A DNA stretch of 64,000 bases from Prochilodus magdalenae (Eukaryota > Chordata > Actinopteri > Characiformes > Prochilodontidae): assembly GCA_024036415.1 (NCBI GenBank), contig JAMWET010005471.1, positions 82,035-146,034 on the forward strand. Reading direction: 5' to 3'. The notes under the pieces were generated by a model that was given only the letters and a program-made list of their open reading frames with translations, did not search any database and was not told the origin of the DNA. Position 1 is the first letter of the stretch; each line of letters starts with the position of its first letter. Positions 11,539-24,503 of this stretch are shown one piece after another. A program made the position numbers and the translations under genes.

Positions 11539-11724
11539 CATGCCGTCGCTGTCCAAACAGAAGCACGTGTTGTACTTTTCTGCACTGTTTGAGCGCAGCA
11601 GATGCCCTTCAGTTAAAGCATCGTTACCTTTGACTTTCGTTGAACGTATAGAAGGTTTTTGCCCTGTCCCTACAAAGTTACCATTTTGGAGATACTGCTT
11701 TTTCATTGGACAGCGACGGTAGGC
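11539..11724 (-). mobile_element. MITE with TCGTCGCTGTCC termini, diverged copy 3
   Basis: Bounded by GCCGTCGCTGTCCAAACAGA and CATTGGACAGCGACGG. Interior shares the TTTGACTTTCGTTGAA and CCATTTTGGAGATAC blocks with the 3243 copy. It is about 70 bp shorter, so it carries an internal deletion. Confidence 0.75.
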
Positions 11725-12469
11725 AGTTTTCACGAAGGTTCTGGCATTCTCCTGTGTTTTTCTAGGTGGGATTTGTTCTTAGGTAAGACTGGATTCACAA
11801 AGGTGCGCACTGATCTGCAGGTTAGATACACTTTAAAAGTCGGCATTGACTTTATATAAAGTTTTTTAAATATCAAGTTTATGAAAAATGATATTTCTGG
11901 TCCATGTTATGGTCTGATGTTTGCTTTGCTAGTGTTGCTCTGCGTCTACGAGGCTAGTCTTTTCCTACAGCCAAACTGAAGAAGCTTTAAGCCTGTCTTT
12001 ACTTTGTCAACTACGGTTCTGGGAATGGGGTAAAGGCATACACTGGGTCGCTCTAAACTGATTTAGTTCCCTCCTAAGAGTTTACCTGCTGATCCACTCA
12101 TACCCCTGTTCACTGGCCACCTTGCCACTTCCCTGAGTATTCAACCAAACACATATAGCAAGTATCCTGCCAACCCACACAGCAGAGCACAACTGAGTAT
12201 CAGCTCTTTGCTGTGATGCTCCATACACCACAGGTAGCATCACGTTCCTGAGTTGCAGTGGGGTTTTATAAGGTCTGCACGGCTGGCCGGTTTATGTGTA
12301 AATGTCTGAAGTCAGACGGGCTATTATCCCCTCTGTAGGTCAGACGGACTGTCTGGAGACGGGAGCGCTCCTCTCCGACATTCGCTAATTAAGGGTGAAA
12401 AAGGGTGTCATGCCCGGCCTGCTGTTTCTCCACAAGACACATGATGGAAGACAGGGTTAAGTAAGGAGA
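11725..12469. other. Unannotated non-coding stretch
   Basis: No gene, repeat or RNA structure recognised. Confidence 0.5.
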
Positions 12470-13021
12470 ACAGAAGGAGGGAGAGAGAGGTGGAGAGAGT
12501 GAGAGAGAGAGAGTAGGGGAAAGACTGAGAGAGGAGGAATGAAAAGAGGCAGAGAAAATGAGTGTACGATGCAGAGGCTCACAGAGAGATGTGAAAACTG
12601 GAAAGGAGAGAAAGAGACAGAAAGCACCAAAGAGGAACGGGGTGCGAACAGGATAGACAGAGAATAACTATGGAATGAGAGAGAGACAGAAGAAAAGAAA
12701 GAGTGAGAGACATCCACAGTGACGGAGAGAGAGAAATAGAGTGAGGGAAAAGAGGAGAGGCAGAAAAAGGCTCAGAGAGAGTGAGATGGAGAAAGAAAGA
12801 GGAAAAGACTTTGAAGAAATAGAGAGAGACCGAGTAAGAGAAACTGCGAAAGATATACTGCAAACGGGAGAGAGAGAAAGATAGAGGGAGGGGGAAAGAA
12901 AGAATGAGAAAGAAAGAAAGACTGTGAGTGGTTGAAAGAGTGGTAAAGAGAAGAGGGACAGAAAAGCTCAAAGAGAAAGAGAGAGAGAGCATTAAAGACT
13001 GTGAAAGGGAGAGAGAGACAT

Positions 13022-13066
<45 letters not shown>

Positions 13067-13089
13067 GTGTGTGTGTGAAAACCTGAGAG

Positions 13090-13141
<52 letters not shown>

Positions 13142-13493
13142 GAGAGAGAGACATCCAGAGTAGAGAGAGAGAAAGAGTGAGAGAGCTAGAAGAGAGGCAT
13201 TAAAGAACTGTGAGAGGAGAGAGAGAACATCCAGAGTGATGAGAGAGTGAGTGCCAAAAGGGAGAGAAAGACATCCGGAGTGAGAGTGTGAAAGAGAGAG
13301 AGAGAGAGAGAGAGCATTAAAGACTGTGAAAGGGAGAGAAAGACATCCGGAGTGAGAGTGTGAAAGAGAGAGAGAGAGAATGGGAGAGAGAGACAGAAGG
13401 AGAGAGAGAGAGAGAGATAGAGAGAGAGCATTAAAGACTGTGAAAGGGAGAGAGAGACATCCAGAGTGAGAGTGAGTGAGTGAAAAGCTAAGA

Positions 13494-13539
<46 letters not shown>

Positions 13540-13545
13540 TGCTGG
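12470..13545. repeat. Kilobase-scale polypurine (GA) tract with embedded longer repeats
   Basis: The plus strand is almost entirely G and A. Within the GA dinucleotide runs a recurring module containing GCATTAAAGACTGTGAAAGG followed by GACATCC(A/G)GAGTGAGAG appears near 12989, 13195, 13311 and 13427, so this is more than simple slippage. Minus-strand ORFs of Ser-Leu repeats are artefacts of the dinucleotide. Purine/pyrimidine asymmetry of this length can support triplex (H-DNA) structures. Confidence 0.93.
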
Positions 13546-14309
13546 TTCTGGCCCCCTCATGCCGATGATGTCATTGCACAGTTCTGCTGTGTGACAGCGA
13601 GAGCAGCGAGAGGCATTTGATCTTTTTATTTTCGTCTCCGTTTCATCTCCATCTTCTGGCTTATCAGGGATCCGTCACCGTCCCCCAATCCCCCCACCCG
13701 CCATCCGTCCAACCCACAAACCCCCCACACCTCCCATTAGGGGTCAACCCTCACCCACCCCCTCCTCCTCAGGGGTGCGCTCCTTTTGTTTATGTAACAA
13801 TCCCAGCGCTGCTTTGGAGCGGAGCGCGATCCTGGAGTGCCGATGCTTGCCGATAAGGCCGACTCTGGAGCGAGATTCAATTAGAAGGAGATAAAAGGCC
13901 GTCCTTGAGGATGAGTGCAGATAACGAATTGGAGTGGCTCAGCTGCCCGCCTTTGTTTGCTTAATTAAGGATGACCTCATCGCTAAAAATGGCTACTGCT
14001 TCTGCTGGCGTCACGAGCAGAGCCATCAGCAGATTGGAGAGCAGGCAGGGCGCCAAGACTGGGGTATCACACACACATACACACTCGTTCCCTCTCTCTC
14101 TCTCGCTCCCTCTAATATACACACATGCACATTTATTTTAAGGGTAAGTCTATCAATTTCTCACTCGTTCTCCTTATCCGTGCCGTTCACACATACAAAT
14201 ACACACACCTGTCCTAAATGACAGTGACTAATCAGTGCTGTCGTGTAGAAGCCCACCGGAGTAAGGAATGCTTCGCAACAAGCGGCTTTAAAAATCCAAC
14301 TTGAAAAAT
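13546..14309. other. Non-repetitive island between two repeat arrays
   Basis: Contains a C-rich patch (about 13680-13770), then more complex sequence from 13860 to 14060 with TTAATTAAGGATGACCTCAT. No intact ORF with splice sites is visible. Its composition, unlike the repeats on both sides, makes it a candidate conserved non-coding segment, which is inference only. A CA/CT-rich patch follows at 14065-14115. Confidence 0.4.
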
Positions 14310-16770
14310 CTATGATGAAGCCAGACACCAAAGGTCAGTAGAGCATGATGTGCCCTTTCCAATGAGCTCTGGCTTGCATCGCTAGCTTTCAGGGAACCGG
14401 AGATATAGACCCTGGAATCCTGCAGGTTTGTAGCCAGCTTAGGTGCATCCTAGCCGGCCTGGCTGAGAGGTCGGAGGTCTGGAGAGCCAGGGAAAGCAGG
14501 AACACCAAAACCTGGCTAGAACTGGGTCGGTGGCTTCAAACTCAGCAGGATTATAGGCCGCCAGGCTCTCTTTCCAGCCACAGTCGACTTTCTATTATAG
14601 TCTTCGGGAAACCAGAGATAACGATCTTCAGCATCTGAGCTTTGATGCTTTTGGGGAGTCCATCAAACTTAAAAGGTCAGTACATCCTTTCCCACGAGCC
14701 CTGGATCACAGTGCTAGCTTTCATGGGGACCAGAGACATGGACCTTGGAGTCTCCCAAGTGTGTATCCAACTTAGGTGCAGCCTAAGCAGCCTTGCTGAG
14801 AGGTCGGACATCTGGAGAGTCAGAGAAATCTAAGGCACTGTAACTTGGTAAAAATATGAGTCACACTGACTTCAAACTTTGCAGGATTATAGGCTGTTAG
14901 GCTCCCTTTACAACCATGTGTGACTTTATTTCAATAGCTGATCTTTAAAGATCTGTGAATCAGGAGACAAAGCCCACCACACTCCACAGGTACAGCGTGA
15001 CGTCCTTTCCAACATGCCCCGTATCACATTGCTAGCTTTCATGGGGACCAGAGACATGGACCTTGGAATATCCCCAGTTTGTATACAACTTAGGTGCACC
15101 CTAAACAGCCTTGCTGAGAGGTCGGAGGCCTGGAGAGTCAGAGAAATCTAAGGCACAGTAACTTGGTAAAAATATGAGTCACACTGACTCCAAACTTTTC
15201 AGGATCCCTTTACAACCACGTGTGACTTTCTATTGTTGTCTTTGGGAAACTAGAGATAACGATGCTCAACCTCTGATCTTTGATGCTTTTGGAGATCAGC
15301 AGAAACATGTTAGAACAGAGTCCACCAAACTCAAAAGGTCAGTATGGCGTGACATGTCCTTTCCAACGAGCCCTGGGTCACAGTGCTAGCTTTCATGGGG
15401 ACCAGAGACATGGACCTTGGAGTCACCCAAGTTTGTATCCAACTTGGGTGCACCTTAAGCAGCCTTGCTGAGAGGTCAGAGGTCTGGAGAGTCAGAGAAA
15501 TCTAAGGCACAGTAACTTGGTAAAAATATGAGTCACACTGACTTCAAACTTTGCAGGATTATAGGCTGTTAGGCTCCCTTTACAACCACGTGTGACTTTA
15601 TGTTCAATAGCTGATCTTTAAAGATCTGTGAATCAGGAGACAAAGCCCACCACACTCCACAGGTACAGCGTGACGTCCTTTCCAACATGCCCCGTATCAC
15701 ATTGCTAGCTTTCATGGGGACCAGAGACATGGACCTTGGAGTCTCCCAAGTTTGTAACCAACTTGGGTGCACCCTGAGCATCCTTGCTGAGAGGTCGGAG
15801 GTCTGGAGAGCCAGAGAAATCTAAGGAACTGTAACTTGGTAAAAATATGAGTCACACTGACTTCAAACTTCTCAGGATCCCTTAACAACCACGTGTGACT
15901 TTCTATTGTAGTCTTTGGGAAACTAGAGATAACGATGCTCAACCTCTGATCTTTGATGCTTTTGGAGATCAGCAGAAACATGTTAGAACAAAGTCCACCA
16001 AACTTAAAAGGTCAGTACGTCGTGACATGTCCTTTTAAACGAGCCCTGGGTCACAGTGCTAGCTTTCATGGGGACCGGAGACATGGATCTTGGTATTGCC
16101 CAAGTTTGTATCCAACTTAGGTGCACCCTAAGCAGCCTTGCTGAGAGGTCAGAGGTCTGGAGAGTCAGAGAAATCTAAGGCACAGTAACTTGGTAAAAAT
16201 ATGAGTCACACTGACTCCAAACTTTGCAAGATTATAGGCTGTTAGGCTCCCTTTACAACCACATGTGACTTTATTTCAATAGCTGATCTTTAAAGATCTG
16301 TGAATCAGGAGACAAAGCCCAGCACACTCCACAGGTACGGCGTGACGTCCTTTCCAACGAGCCCCGTATCACATTGCTAGCTTTCAGAGAACCAGAGATA
16401 CTGACCTTGGAAACTTTTGGGTTTGTACCCAACTTAGGTGCAGCCTTGCTCTGGAGAGTCAGAGAAATCTAAAGCACTGTAACTTGGTAAAAATAAGAGC
16501 CACTGACTTCAAACCTTTCAAGATTATAGACCGCTCGTCTCCTTTTTCAACCACATGTGACGTTTTATCGAAGCTGTTCTTGAAACCGGAGGTATCAATG
16601 TTCAACATCTGATCTTTGAACAAACTCAACGGGTCGGTACAGCATGAGATGTCCTTTCCAAAAACCTCATCGCTGATGATCTCATTGCCAGCCTTTAGGA
16701 AACCAGAGATGCAGGCTGTGAAGTCACCAGGCTCCTCACCTGTTGTCCTCTCTGGGGCGTCCATGATGAT
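14310..16770 (+). repeat. Dimeric satellite-like tandem array, higher-order period about 673 bp
   Basis: The landmark GCTAGCTTTCA recurs at 14381, 14713, 15031, 15384, 15703, 16058 and 16376, with a decayed copy near 16690. Spacings alternate: 318, 353, 319, 355, 318. Two monomer types follow one another. One, about 318 bp, contains GCTGATCTTTAAAGATCTGT and CACACTCCACAGGTAC. The other, about 354 bp, contains GAAACTAGAGATAACGATGC and CAGCAGAAACATGTTAGAAC. Equivalent monomers one dimer apart (671-674 bp) are nearly identical, whereas neighbours differ, which is the signature of a higher-order repeat. Edge units (14310-14700, 16380-16770) are more diverged. No coding potential. Confidence 0.93.
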
Positions 16771-18364
16771 AGTGTTATGCTCACGTGTTCAGCCACCAGT
16801 CAACGTCAAACTTAAAACGTAAAGTCTACCGGTCGACTGGTCTGTGCAGCCCCTAGTACACACATTAATGGACACAGGCAGACAGACAAACCATTGCAGA
16901 CACTGAAACGATATCAGAGTATCTATCTCGGTCAGTACCATGGCATTCATTGTGTAAACTGCTCTTAGAGGCAAATGCCAAACAGGCAGTGATGTAATGC
17001 CCAGTCTGCCTCAATTCGGCATCGGATGAGATCACTGGACTTGGTATTTTAGCCGTACATGTCCGCGGCCATAACATTATGACAGGGGACCACTCGCCAA
17101 TTAACTGGAATGGCATATAAGTCGGCCCAAAGTACAAGGCTTTGCAAAGGGCATAGACGGGGGACGGGGAGGGGGGTTGGGTGTAATTTTAGAGCTGCAT
17201 GTATGCATTTGAAATGACCTACTGTTTCTGATTCGGGTGGAGTTTGCACCACAGCATAGTTTGACCCCACCCCCCTCAACTTCTGTGAGTTTATATGAGC
17301 CACATATCTTTTCTTCCGAAAGGAGGATGAGGAGACCGGCTGACATCATTTGCACTGAGCCAAGATGCGTAGATGCAAACTAGGCCAGATTGAAACGAGC
17401 CATAATGTACCACTGCAGTGGTCCGGCTGATTAGCATAAATCGAACAAGTGGGCTTGTTTAGAGCGCGGGTTTCTGTTTTTGCAGGTGGAGGAATGAAGT
17501 AGTTTGTCTGACCAAGCTTTGTGTCTGTGCCCTCATTTTCACTCATCCATCTACGGAATGGCTTTACACGGTGTCCGGGCACTCCCGCTCTACCGGCTCT
17601 GGGTTCGGGGGCATAATAGGGCCTGTGTCCCCGCTAATAAATTGAATAGACGCAATGATGTCAGATTAGCAAATGGCCTTTTGAAATGCAAGGCTGTGAC
17701 CAGCAGGTTGGCGGTCTCCTCCTCCTCCTTCTCCTTCTCCTCCTCCTCCTCATCTTCTTCTTTTTTTTCTTCCTTGTTCTCTCGCATAGATATTTACACA
17801 GGCAAACAAACATGCCAAGGCACAGAAATGCAGAGTGAGTGGAAAGAGAAACAGGACGGGGCAGAAAGGAGCAGGAGACGCTGAAGTGAGTGAGGGAAAA
17901 GTGAGAAAACGAAACAGAAAGACAGGGAGTGGAAGAGAACACAAGGTGAGAGAGAGAGAGAGAGAGTGAGAGACAGAAGCAGAGAGAGTTGTTTGTTACT
18001 TCATGGCTTTCGCCTGGACTGACCTTCATGTCCCCAGAGGACTAAAGCGGAGTTGAGTGACCTCACATCCCAACAGCGGTGCCTAATAATGAGTCAGTCT
18101 CAGCCCAGCCGACATACTGACCGGTCCAGGACCAGACACTTTGACTCCCACGCATGAGCTCAAGTTCGTCCTAACCTGAAGCTTTTCAGACCCACACGCT
18201 TGACAACACGAGCCCAGAGAAATTTACATTGACCATACCGTGCAGAGTACCCTGACCAAACAAATCAACAGTGTTTTATTTTTTTTATAGAGTCAGTAAA
18301 GCCAATTCCGAAAACCTCAGGACTACTAAGTGCTAATAAAAACAGACACCGTTGGACACACTTC
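16771..18364. other. Unannotated stretch with pyrimidine and purine patches
   Basis: A CTC/CTT-rich patch lies at 17715-17775 and purine-rich sequence at 17820-17990. A G-rich run sits near 17157-17180. No gene recognised. Confidence 0.5.
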
Positions 18365-18470
18365 TTAGAGGCTGGCAATGGGCTGGCAACCTGTCCAGGG
18401 TGTTTCCTGCCTTCTGCACATTTAATATCGGGACAGGTTCCAGCACCCCCGCTGACCCATGTGTAGAAAC
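18365..18470 (+). repeat. Fragment resembling a non-LTR (RTE-like) 3' end
   Basis: Contains GGGCTGGCAACCTGTCCAGG, then GGTTCCAGCACCCCCGCTGA, a combination I associate with the 3' ends of common fish LINEs. No reverse transcriptase is attached, so only the short tail survives. Confidence 0.5.
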
Positions 18471-19149
18471 AGATCCAGATTGGAAAGTAGCATTTTTGGC
18501 TGTTGTTTTGTTATACATGTCTTCAACCGTGTGACGCTTGTTGTCATGATTTAAAAGGTGGACGGTATAAATCAGTCCGTTTCAAAAGATCTGGAGTCAG
18601 GGAATTCAGCAGTGCTTCTTGATGTTGTCGTCACATGGTTTCTATAGTACATTGAAAGGACCTGCATCTGTGGAGGCAGTGATATAAACGGTTTGCCCGT
18701 TACTGCCAAACCATGTGAAACCAAACCACCTTTAGAGGGCAGAATCCCTAAAATCCTTTGATCTTTCGCTCAGAAATGTTTTTAAAAAGGTGAATTTGCC
18801 CAGACTTGACCTGTCCTTGGTCATAAAGGACAAGGGCTTTGCCCCTTTGTACCCAAACATAAATACATTACATGTTTAAGATTATTTAAACATTTTTACT
18901 GAAATATTTTGATATTTGTATATTAATTTGAAACATCTGATTCACCCTCAGAATGTCCACTACAGGACCCTCAATAAAACACCACAGTTAAAGTGTTTTG
19001 AAATGAGTTGGTGGCTCGTCATCACTGGTCTACAGATTAATTGCATCCAGACTGTGGAACGACTGTGCACTTCCATACATCGCCTTCCTGTATGCAGAAC
19101 GGTAGACACTAGCTTCATTTGGTTGGCAAAGGATTTGTGTCCCCAACAG
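18471..19149. other. Unannotated non-coding stretch
   Basis: AT-rich, nothing recognised. Confidence 0.5.
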
Positions 19150-19200
19150 TTCATTCCCCACCCACAAAATTCATTCCCCACCCACAAAATTCATTCCCCA
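19150..19200. repeat. 20-bp tandem repeat, 2.5 copies
   Basis: TTCATTCCCCACCCACAAAA repeats at exactly 20-base spacing. Confidence 0.9.
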
Positions 19201-19390
19201 TCACAAAACTTGAAAAATGGAAAGCTGAAGATTCCTCACCAATAGCAAAACTCTGACCACTGATTTCAGGAGGACCTGAGATTGAGTCTCTGGACCAATG
19301 CCAGCTCCAAAAACGGCTTGACCGAACGTACCTCACCGATCAAGCAGTCCTGTTTTCAGAAAGGAGCTCTAGTGTGAACTACAATGTGGA

Positions 19391-19445
19391 ATTACATTTA
19401 CATTTGAGGCATTTAGCTGACGCTCTTATCCAGAGCGACTTACAA
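19391..19445 (-). repeat. SINE 3'-tail fragment
   Basis: Contains GCATTTAGCTGACGCTCTTA followed by TCCAGAGCGACTTACAA, the same tail as the SINEs at 35919 and 40712. The tRNA-like head is absent. Confidence 0.75.
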
Positions 19446-19519
19446 CCGTGCTCAGTGTTCCACTGGATAATATTCGAGCTAGTACAGGAAGGTTAGAGCC
19501 TAAAACTTACAGAGCCTGG

Positions 19520-19724
19520 TTCCTCTCGAGGTTTCTTCCTTACTCAGGGGAGTTTTTCCTCGTCACTGGTGCTTCTGGCTTGCTCAAGGGGGGCTTGAAC
19601 CCGGTTTCCCCCCACCCCACCCTCAGATGTCTGTACATTAGCTTTGTGTTGTTCTGTGAAGCTGCTTTGAGACGTTGGTCGTAAACAGCGCTATACAGAT
19701 AAACATTGATTGATTGATTGATTA
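19520..19724 (-). repeat. ATTGATTG-tailed dispersed repeat
   Basis: Matches, in reverse orientation, the repeats at 47711-47940 and 25932-26410 (GAGGTTTCTTCCTTACTCAG, GGCTTGCTCAAGGGGGGCTT, GCGCTATACA), and ends in an ATTG tetranucleotide run. Confidence 0.75.
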
Positions 19725-20170
19725 AAACTCACCATGAGCTCAGAGACTTCCCGAACAAGGGCCACTGCTGATACCTAGAGAGATCAATACACAGACATGT
19801 ATAAAGCAAAAGGGGACTACCTGGCAACCCCAGCCCAGCACTCATACCTATACATACACATATACACATCTACTAGAGCTCACTCACTTAACTGCATTAC
19901 GAAGAGACTGGTCTTTAGTCTGCGCTTGAAGACCACGAGAGACCCCGCTGTTCGGACAGCCAGTGGTAGTTCATTCCACCATCTGGGGGCCAGGACAGAG
20001 AAGAGTCTGGACGCTTGTTGGAACTGAGATTGAGATAAGAGTGAGTATAAGGACTGGGTGTAGATTCTGAGTTGAGGCTATGGTTGAATGTCTGTTGAAG
20101 GCCAGTGGTGGTCACCAGTGGACCACCGAAGTGAGGCGTTACAGGACCAGACTTTTCTCCAGGCATGCTC
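19725..20170 (+). repeat. Probable old dispersed repeat
   Basis: The block AAGAGACTGGTCTTTAGTCT, then GTGGTAGTTCATTCCACCAT, resembles a sequence I recognise from many fish loci, but I cannot name the family. Confidence 0.4.
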
Positions 20171-23100
20171 TCATTCTATTACATCAGCATATATTAAGCA
20201 GTATGTAGTCTCTGTTCTTGTCAGAAGTGTGAGGATTGGTGGTGTAGAAGTGGGAGAGGAAGTAGCACAGGTGTGTATATGGTTGAGAGAGTGCTGACAG
20301 TTTAACAGGGAATGTGGCTGGCAGCTTAGGAAGCCCATAAAAAAAAAAAAAAAACGCTAAGCCCTGCTTCGCAATGGATTCACGCCGGCTTCAGGGCCTG
20401 GGGTAAAGATATGGACAAGACATGATGTGTGACATACCCAGTTCCTTCAAAAAATACAGCCTCCTGCAGAGGTTCAAGCCGGTACCGACATCGGAGGCTC
20501 CATCGACTGCCCAAAAATGCGATATTGTTGCACGCTGTAAAGGAAGCAGTGAGTACATGTTAATTTATAGTGTCCCTACACGCAAAAACAGATGGGTGTG
20601 CTCTGTCGGAAGACTCGCTAGGCTTCTGTGTGCTGGAGTCCATGGGTTATTTAGGAGTCCCATGGCGCAAATCCATACGGAGATGAAACGCTGCGCGGCA
20701 CCGTTTATATCGCAAACGGGTCGCGTGATGGATCTCGTGTAGGAAGTTCACTGAGGCCAAAGCATCCTTCTCCATCTGGCCAAGACAGCGTAGATAGAAA
20801 CAGCTCACTCTGGGCTTGGAATCTGGAGTTGTCCAGGTGTGACACAAAGACAGGAAGAAAGTGTTCCATTCCGCGGAATTGCTAGTGAAATCAATCTCTC
20901 CGTAGGAATTTCGGTTGAAAGTTCCGAAGACTGAATTCTTCGGGGTCTTCCAGGCTCTTAAACCTCAGAGTTGCTACGCTGAGCTCATAATCGACAACCC
21001 CCACGCCCCCCATCTGCCGGCCTCCACTAGGCCTCTGTGAAGCTGATCAATATTGATTAGATTGCATAAACAGATGTCCCCTCCAGCCCCCCCCAGGGCA
21101 CACAACTGGCCCTTCGCTGCTCTGCTATGCAGCCTCGCTTGGTTTCTCTGGCCTTCTGTCCTTGCCTGTGACACTCCGCCTCAGGCTGGACTTGGAGGTC
21201 TCTCCTGTGACCAAGCCTGAAGCCTCACTCCAGATGAATCAAACAGGGAACCTTCCGCTCCTGTAGCTTGAGCAGAAAACGGCAGGGTTTGCTCTGACGG
21301 TGGAGGAGAGGCTGTAATGTCAAGTCCAGATGTTTTACTGTAAACACAGTTCCTTTCCCAGGCAAAGGTGGGAATGGACCCTGAAGGCCAATAGAAGTTG
21401 AACCTGGAGGTCCCAAGCCAGTGCTTTTATCAGACCGCCACCATCGAGCAAAGGAGAGGGGGGCAGAGGGTTCATGAAGTTCCACAACCTGAAGAGAAAA
21501 AGGCAATGACAGTGGCAGATAAGCTTGTTTTCATGCCTAGCCGCAGTGGCTCTGTCAGGTTTCTCCAGAGCTGCCATCAGAAACCCAAGCTCTGTGATTC
21601 AGTTCACCACTTCTACTCCATCACTCCACGTTCTCATATTGTCACATTTCTTCCGAATACAAACTGTATGTAACTTGCACGGTTGAATTCAAACCGATGT
21701 CTAACCGTGCGGCACAATTCTGATGGATTCCGTGATTCTCACAGCTTTGGATCGGTAAACGCCTCATGCCAGTTCTACTGTGTGCTTGCAGTCAGATCCT
21801 AAATCATTTTGCAGATGCATTATGCTATAAACTGGTCCAAAACAAACCACCATGATAAAATGACGAAGTCATGTGTAATATAAGTGCATGAAAAGCAGCT
21901 CAGCCTTCGTTTTGAATGGTACAACACATTTTTCAAGGGAGAGCTTCTCATGGACTCTCATTCATCATGACCCGCTTGTTTTGGCCTTACTGGTTTCTTC
22001 TTCTGGTTCTTCCTTCTAGCTTAGCCCAGATTCTAGAAGTGACATGCAGATTAAATGGAAATTTGTTCAGCATTTATGCATCTTCACTTTATGCTCATCG
22101 AAAAAAAAATCAATAAATATAGTGGTGCTGATGGTGTTGAGCTGCTGCTTGTGTTCACTGGCGCGCCAACGCTCAGATTTGATCAACGATGCCACCGGTG
22201 CCTTTGCAAAGCAGCACCGGATGGCCATGGTAAACGTCACCAGGCTACCCTGTTGGGAGGTTCTTCCATTCTGGCATCTTCACCAGCCACCAACACTTTC
22301 ATCCTTCTCCAGCCAGGTTCTGCTGTTGAGCCTCATTGCAATGCTTTGTCTGCTGTCCTTGGCCCCCATTGAGGTTGTGTTGGTGCCATTTTCCTTCAGT
22401 CTGCTAGGGAGGCATCCTGTGGCATTAGCTTAGTGCATGTATACATGAGAAACACTTCACTTCAGATGAATGCTCTGTCGTTGAACATAGTGTTACCCCT
22501 CTCACGGATAAGGGTGTCCGGGTCAGGGTAAACTAGACAGAACTGGAAAGAACAAAGGAATCACACGGTGTTTAGTTTGCACGCTGTTCTGGTCTTGCAT
22601 TTATTTGCTTCGCTTTTTCACTCTTACCAGAACCGTAGATTCCTTACTCCGCCTGACGTCAAGCGCCACCTGCTGGGCAATAGCTGAAACAGCGTATTTT
22701 ACCTCTTGTTTTGTTCTGAACTTGTGCTGAATCTCTAGAACACATGGCACTGAAAAAATAATCTATCTAATCGAATTTTCCATTACAGAAATTATGAGCA
22801 GCAGTAAAACTTTAATTACAACAATAATAAAATATAAAAAAAATATGTAGAATGCATTTATTTTTTTATGCCGCTACAATAGCAGCAGGGGAGACCCGCT
22901 GCTCAGTTCTTCTGAACAACCAGGAGAGCAGGCAGGTCAGATACAGCCACATACCTTTAAATGATGGTTGGCAGCATGCTGAACCACACACCTCAGCTCA
23001 GATAGCACAACAAGCACACATGGTGTGTTTGGTAATTACGTCTATTTACATGATTAAAGTCTATTCTAATTCAAGTCTGTGGGCCCACAGCCAGTAGCAG

Positions 23101-23520
23101 GTCGCTACAGTATACTACAGAATGCTCATGTACACATAAAAATCCAAATTCATAACTTTCATAGGCAGATCAGGTGTATACAGTAAACATTATGAATCTG
23201 GTGAAGGTGTTAAAATGTCTAGGACATCTTTGGATGTCCTTTGGATTCCTCTTTGGAATCCCCAGCGTTTTCTGTGCTACAAGGTGATGTCATCTCATAA
23301 CACAATCCTGAGCACACTGGGCTCATTGGGAGGCGGGGCTTAAGGACACAGGAGCTCTAATGGATTGTTTTGGATGGAGGGTGATAACAGATATACAGAT
23401 GTGTCTTGGGAGAACTGAAGCATGTAGACCTAACCTGGTAGACCACAGCAAAATTATGAATGTTGAAGATGGGCAAATTTAACCATGCTGGCCAATTAAG
23501 AGCAAATGATTTTCCATAAT
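20171..23520. other. Unannotated non-coding stretch
   Basis: Contains an A run at about 20338-20355 and otherwise mixed sequence. Several ORFs of 60-130 codons occur, but none shows family motifs or matched splice sites. Confidence 0.5.
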
Positions 23521-23528
23521 ATTGGCAT

Positions 23529-24495
23529 TAGGGCTGTACCCGACTCAGAATTTTGTCAGTTGAATCGGATTCGCCCGTCCTGGTCGACGATTCGACTATT
23601 CGTTCATGTTTTTTTATGGGGCTTATGATGATCGATCTGAACTGGAGCCTGATTTAGTTACAGGATATAGCGCCGGGCAGCAGCTCGTACTTATGCTAAA
23701 CATTAGCGCTTATAGCTTATAGTCTTTTTAATCTCACTTCTAACAGCTTCTTCAGTAGGAGGACCCTTCATCTTTCATCTCTCATAAATAATGAACTGCT
23801 AAATAAAACCAGATTAGTCCATATTTATATTATTTATAGATGAAAAGAAGAATGATTAGACCTGAAACCGTTTAAATATTATATTAACCGAGCTGAAATA
23901 ATTATCTCTCGTTTATGGGCAGGCGTATAAAGTGACTGTACTTATCCTTAAATAAAGATAATCTGAGCTGTAGACGAATAAATATAAATATCTGTAATTT
24001 AGGTTCTAAAATAATGGAGTTATAATAAAACAAACGTCTCCGCCCTGTTTTTCCTTCACCGCAAACAGCCGTTATGTCTAAACCGAAAGTCAGCTCCCTC
24101 GTTTGGAGCAGTGTTGGATGTCTGACTAAATGACGAGCAGAATTCAGTTTAATGTGTTCGGGTTCTCTTCTTCAAAAGCTCCTCCAGACTTTCTCTGAGA
24201 CTTTGTCCCCCCGTGTTTCTCAGCTTCGTGGCTTCCTAAGCGGTGACCCGCCAGCGCACGTCGTCACGTGGATTTAATTTTTTAGCAAGCATACGTCACA
24301 GCCCAGCTAGACTTTTAATATATACGTATTATTCCCTTTAATAATTATTAAAATGTCTTTTTACATTCTTAAAGTTCTTGTGCATTTTTGTAAGCTTTAG
24401 TCTGTTTTACAGGGAACAAAAGGTCACTGTTGTCAGTCGACTTAAAGGGTCGTCGACTGACGATTCGAATCGCCAACTTCTAGAGGGCAGCCGTA
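23529..24495. mobile_element. hAT-type non-autonomous transposon with 8-bp target duplication
   Basis: ATTGGCAT lies directly before (23521-23528) and after (24496-24503) a 967-bp segment. The ends form a short imperfect inverted repeat: TAGGGCTGTACCC on the left and GGGCAGCCGTA on the right. Subterminal CGATTCGA-like motifs occur near both ends (GTCGACGATTCGACTATTCG on the left, ACTGACGATTCGAATCGCC on the right). An 8-bp duplication with short ends is diagnostic of hAT elements. No transposase reading frame remains. Confidence 0.85.
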
Positions 24496-24503
24496 ATTGG
24501 CAT

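Noticed and set aside
12579..13560. Minus-strand Ser-Leu ORFs
   Set aside because: Product of GA dinucleotide repeats.
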